Shown: positions 59,801 to 64,000 of the stretch, in pieces
How the letters are laid out: every line of letters begins with the position of its first letter
Numbering within the stretch: position 1 is the first letter of the stretch
Assembly: GCA_001584585.1 (NCBI GenBank)
Contig: LSYV01000004.1
Span: 2,841,242-2,905,241 of the forward strand
Origin: Gonium pectorale
Taxonomy: Eukaryota; Chlorophyta; Chlorophyceae; Chlamydomonadales; Volvocaceae
DNA length: 64,000 bases
Reading direction: 5' to 3'
Translations under genes and position numbers: made by a program
The notes under the pieces: model-generated
What the model was told of the DNA's origin: nothing
The model's input: only the letters and a program-made list of their open reading frames with translations
The model's database searches: none

Positions 59801-61403
59801 GTGCGGTCCGCCTCGGCCTCCACCATCGACAGCAGGACGGCGAACATGCGCTCCGCCTCCAGGCCCGGAAACGACCAGCCGCTATCAGCCGCGCTGCCCC
59901 TGCCCGCGCGGTCGCCGACACCACCACTACCGCCGGGGGGCTCCACCGGCTGTGTGACGATAGCGTTGCGGTCTGCCTCGTCTGCTATTAATGAGCGCAG
60001 GGTGGTTATCCTGCGCTCCAGCTCCAAGACTACTGATTGCGCAGAAGCCGATCGTTTCGGCCACGCTGCCATGTCCCAGAGGGCCCTTGCCAGGTCCCGG
60101 GGCAGGCCGTAAGTGCCCTGGCACCGAGACCCGACTCCGCCGATGTCGCTAATGTCGCTGACACCGCCGCCGCTTGGCCCACCTTCGCCTCCATCGCCCG
60201 CACCCTCGCCGCCGCCGCCATCGCAGCCACCGCCGTAGCCCGCCGCCGCCAGGGTCGTGACCACCACCGCCAGCGTCAGGTACTGGGCGCAGGGGCCCCA
60301 CGGCGGCGTCAATGGCTGCGTTGGCGGCGGCAATACTGTGGCGATCGCGCCTCCGTTGCTAGCGGTGGCGCGCGCGAAGGCCTCGGCGGCCGTCGTCAGC
60401 ATCGTGAAAGCCCCGGACGTAGCGGTCCGCACTGCGCCCATCCCCCCGCGGCAAGCGCTAGGAATCGCCGTGCCTGTGGCGGCCTCCGCACCGCTGCCTC
60501 CGCCGCCGTCTGCCGCTGCTGAGTCGCCGCCGCCGCTGATGAGGTCCAGGACCACCCGCCGTGCAACGTGGTCCAGGACCCCGCTGGCCAACAGCTCTGT
60601 CACCAGCGCCCGGCACAGAGCGCCGCCGCCGCCGCCAGGCTCGTATTCGCCGTTTGAGGGGGCGGCGGCGGCCGGGCTGCACTGCTTGATGAAGGATGCA
60701 AGGCTGCCCACGGCGAGTGCGGCGCACTGTAAAGCGTCCACGGCGAGGCCTGATTGTTCAAAGTAGTCCAGGAGGTTCTGGATCAGCAGCCCCGCCGCGG
60801 GTATGGCGCCCCGCTCGCGCTGCAGTGCTGGCTCGGCCAGCGCGCGGCTGCAGCTGCGGAGGGTGCCGGTCCGGAGGAACTTTAGGATGAAGGCCTCGAC
60901 GGCGCAGCGCGTGGGAGCATCGATACTGCTCACGCCCAGAATTGTGAGGCTGCAGGATATGAGATCGTGCGTTGCTTCCCACAGCTTGCGGTTGGCCTCC
61001 GCGTATGCAGGCTGCAGCGCCGTCGGAGGCGCCTGTATGTCGCCTCCCGGCCCGAAGGCCTCCCTGCCGCTGTGTGTGAGGAGCTGCAGCAGCAAGTCCG
61101 CCAGCTTGCTGTGAAGCACAGCCGACAAGGCCTGCGCGCCGGCGGCCGAGTCGATTACAACCTTTCCGCAGTAGTCCTTTACAGCACTCCTGCACCTCTG
61201 CAGCAGCTCAGGGTCCGGGGGCCGGCCAGCCGCGTAGCTCGAAACGACGCGCGGAACCGCCGACGCGAGGGCCGCCAGGGCCGCCTGCGGACAGGCAGAG
61301 CATGAAGAACAAACGCATTTTATGCAGTTGCGCCCCCCCGGTGCTCATCTTGGCAGTCGAGGCAAGAGCTTACCCTTTGCGCCTGATCTCGTCGTCTCGC
61401 CAT
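56850..61403 (-). CDS. MYND-related large protein, array copy 6 (intact)
   Basis: Exons 61374-61403 (MARRDQAQR and one further Arg codon), 59145-61284 and 56850-58789 join in phase to 1,369 aa with no internal stop. It has the same block order as copy 1: SYAAGRPPDPE, VLHSKLADLLLQLL, SFLVGPRAAHVLCMRIAHLAVE, GLLPALECCVRTLGRSADP, AQSAVWTDPWVAHVAG, RWLPALARAVAVAPC, DMPTLRWDAARVRALLDFL. The tail is CANPRC ... CSAEC and stops soon after (NDGRSTE), so it lacks the Gly/Arg/Ala tail of copies 1-3 and 5. It has the longest second exon of the family because of a partly duplicated segment around 59830-59940 (two FPGLEAER/WSFLVG-like neighbourhoods). Intron 2 carries the 122-bp stretch identical to copy 1. 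Function unknown. Confidence 0.75.
58790..59144 (-). other. copy 6 intron 2 with conserved core
   Basis: GTGAGG donor and CAG acceptor; bases 58978-59099 equal 26945-27066 in copy 1. The conserved stretch includes a short inverted repeat (gagcctcggctc). Confidence 0.7.
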
Positions 61404-62259
61404 TCTCCAGCGTCAAGGACCGGTGCCACAGCCAGAGGGCTAGACCATGGTGCGATAGAGTCGATGATACCTATGGCTGTCGTTTGACGCGGCCAATACT
61501 GCAAATGTGCGAAACGAATGACCCGTGGGCCGCCACAGCGAGCAACAGGCAAGCCAACGGAGTTTGCCCTAAATTGAGTGAATGCGTAGCCTTGAATAAC
61601 TAGAATGCGGCAAAGTACGGCTTGCTTTGGCCTCCAGGGTAATCTTGATCCTCCTATCTGTGTCTAGTGAAGGGGACGACTCAGGACGACTCTGACGAGT
61701 GGGGTTGATAACTGCAAACCCCGTCCTTGACGGGCATCGGGGGCGTCCCACGCGCTGCCAAACCCGATCCCTCCTCTCCCGTGTACCCTCGGTACGGCAA
61801 CCCTGAAAGTTCCTGATGTTTGACCCCGGGTCATGTCCGTCGAGGAAAGAAGCAGGCGCAGGCCGTAAGGCAAGGCAGCAGGCCCCTTTGGGGTGTTGGA
61901 CCCCCTGGCACTCACATGCACGCCAGGCTGGCTTCACAGCCGTCTCAGGCGACCGGTACATGACAGCAATTGCATTACAGGACAGCAGGAGCCTTTCAGG
62001 GATGTATTCATGGGCGTCAACGCCCGCGCAGCAGGCGGTGCAGCATGGTAGTGCGTTCTATCATGTCGAGGATAGCCGACTTCGGATGCCAACAGGCAAG
62101 CCTTCCTCAGGCTGCCTGACTCCTCACTATCTATCCGCTTTGTTGCCACCCGGTCAGCATGCCAACGTAACGTCGCTCTGCTGCTCTGAAACTGGTGGTA
62201 CTCAGGTACTGGTATTTCCAACCCCCAGGCACAGGGTCAGCAAATGCTCTGGCCCTACC
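61404..62259. other. upstream flank of copy 6
   Basis: No gene seen. Contains the recurrent 5'-flank word near 61612 (caaagtacggcttgc) noted for other copies. The copy 6 promoter should lie next to 61403. Confidence 0.4.
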
Positions 62260-62420
62260 GCATACCTTCGCCCGCTGGCACTCGGCGGAGCGCCACAGAC
62301 GGACACGCTCACCGTCGCACACCCGCAGACCGCCGCTGGCGCCGCCGCTGCTGCCACGGTCAAACAGCGAGCGGCGGAGAAACCAGAAGCCTCGCAGCGC
62401 TGTCACCGTCACGGTCGCCT
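62260..62420 (-). pseudogene. MYND-related array copy 7, C-terminal relic
   Basis: Only the tail is recognisable: RLWRSAECQRAK (about 62270-62305), preceded by a short Gly-rich stretch. No upstream blocks of the family follow. The sequence around 62570-62660 matches 43144-43230 near relic copy 4 (tggctcctggacagg type words), so the two relics share flanks. Confidence 0.55.
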
Positions 62421-63767
62421 CACCACCGTCTGACAGACTGCGTCACGCGCCTGTGCAGGCTGAGCAGCCCTAGCAACTGAGTTTGGATCGCCTGAGACAT
62501 GATTCGAGTATCATCCAGAGTACCTGAAACGCTACCCGCCCGCCACATGTACGGTAGCCTCCCCATGTGGAACCCATCCGCTCCGGCTGCCACGCCAATC
62601 AGTCTCCAATGTTTCACTGCAATTGCCGCGGGGCTCCTTGGCTCCTGGACAGGTAACAGCTGAAGTCACAGCCCCGCAGCCGCATAGCGCCTGATACCCT
62701 TACGGGTACGATTCAGGGCTACCATAGGTTCTGGGCTCCGAGAAACAGAAAGTACGCCGTCAGCTCCATGCGGCTCCAAGGGTCGAGCCTAGGGTTCCGG
62801 AGCGTATACACTTAACGGATACTGTACGTGCGTGTTTACGCAATGGTCCAATTGTGTGCAGGGCTTCAGTAAAGGTTGTCGTGTACAGATGTACGAACGC
62901 ACTGCGCATCTTGAGGAGGTGAAGCACTGCTGGGAGGGCAAGGCAGCGGCGTTCTTCCGTACGTTGGCGCACGCAGAGTGTATGGCCCCGATTGTGTCTT
63001 TGCAAGCCACTTCTCGTTACGGCAGCTTGCAACTCACCGCTGGAGGCGCTGGTAAAGCGCCATCGCACAGCTACAACGAGGTGGTACGTACACAAGTGAG
63101 ACCAAAACGCCACAAACCTGAGGTACTGCACGTAAGGCATTGATTACGACCCATGGGTCCGTCCACGCCATTGTGCGAACCGGCCAAGCCAAGTTCATGT
63201 GCCGCTCAATGGCACGCACACATACGCATCAGGCGCACCCCACAAGCAAAGCGCTACGCACACGCGCATCCATGCTCCTTAGCACACACGTGAAGCACAA
63301 TTCAGGAGCGTCGCATCAATCCCTCCATTTTCATCCATACATGACGCCGTAGCAAATAGGCGTACATAGGATTGTAGCCATATGATGAATTCGTTTGTAA
63401 ATGTGAATGTAGGGATGGCTGACAAAGAATTACCCTGGCACAACCTGGCAAGGTAAGTCAGTAGCACGAGGTTGCTTCGACACTTCAAGAGTACAGAACC
63501 AGATGCGCCCACACGGTGGTTCCTGTTTAGTATTAATTCACAGTTTCGGCTGCCCAACCAATGACAATCTCATGTACACGCTCGGGATACGAGGTCAACA
63601 GAAGGTGCGCTCGCTTTGCACGACACACGCAGCATTAATGGGCATGAATGGAACACGCACCCGCAAGCAATGTGCAAGCACCCCAGTGCAACCAAGCAGG
63701 CTGCTGCCAGCCCGCATCGCAGCAGAAAAAAAAGAGAACCAGAAACGGGGAAGGCAGACGTCTGCTC
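62421..63767. other. intergenic, no gene recognised
   Basis: Moderate GC, with frames open only by chance. No tRNA-like B box or repeat array was found. Confidence 0.4.
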
Positions 63768-63974
63768 ACCACCCGCGGTATATGCCCGAGCCGCGGGCTG
63801 CACGCCCGGGCGGCGCCCACGCCGTGACCCCACGCGCGTCAAGCTGCCGCACGGTGCCGCCCTCAGACGCCCCAACCGCCATGGGGTACAGGACAACCCC
63901 TCCGCCGGGCCGGTGCCGGCCCGCCCACCGGCCGATATCGAGGGCGCCAAGGTCACCATCACCGCCAGGCATGC
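63768..63974 (-). CDS. possible terminal exon of a gene running off the right edge
   Basis: After a CAG acceptor (reverse strand near 63975) a frame reads GGDGDLGALDIGRWAGRH and GGGVVLYPMAVGASEGG and ends with a stop near 63768. The composition is less repetitive than chance frames nearby, which suggests a real last exon. The rest would lie beyond 64000. A second open frame overlaps it. No family recognised. Confidence 0.3.
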
Positions 63975-64000
63975 CTGCGCGGGCGTCAGGGTGGAGGCTC

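Overview
This window looks like nuclear DNA of a volvocine green alga, most likely Chlamydomonas or a close relative. It is very GC-rich, and its genes are split by many short introns with GTGAGN/GTGCGN donors and CAG acceptors. It encodes Ala/Gly-rich proteins, F-box/ankyrin-type proteins and MYND-related proteins of the kind common in these algae. There are two assembly gaps (16970-17267 and 44726-45265). Gene models were built by hand from frames, splice signals and family knowledge. No database search was run.

Left part (1-24.1 kb), single-copy genes. A 220-bp tandem repeat sits on the left edge. A single-exon RNase III-fold protein (1192-2397, minus) and a small four-exon gene of unknown function (2621-3708, plus) are divergent and share a 223-bp promoter region. 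From 18614 down to 6307 (minus) runs a 22-exon M16 zinc metallopeptidase. It has the acidic insert typical of nardilysin and complete zinc ligands; all exon phases agree and give 1,292 aa. Upstream of it on the same strand (24140-20370) is a seven-exon glycosyltransferase of the GT49 (LARGE C-terminal/B4GAT1) type, 443 aa. Two adjacent introns of this gene use a GC donor.

Right part (24.8-62.4 kb), a degenerating tandem gene family. Seven minus-strand copies of one large gene (about 1,280-1,370 aa when intact) lie here. Each intact copy has a 27-30-nt first exon, a 1.9-2.1-kb second exon and a 1.9-kb third exon. The third exon ends in a MYND-like cysteine pattern that has lost several zinc ligands. 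Copies 1 and 6 are open throughout. Copy 3 has one in-frame TAA. Copies 2, 4, 5 and 7 are pseudogenes or relics. Two plus-strand F-box/ankyrin-type units lie between them: one 5'-truncated (33.8-34.7 kb), and one nearly intact but frameshifted by a 10-bp tandem duplication (47.1-49.0 kb). Long stretches of the spacers are also duplicated, so the unit of duplication appears to have been ankyrin gene + spacer + MYND-like gene.

The rest is intergenic sequence, intron microsatellites, a 55-bp inverted repeat pair and a possible transposon-derived ORF against the second gap. A possible exon of a further gene lies at the right edge.
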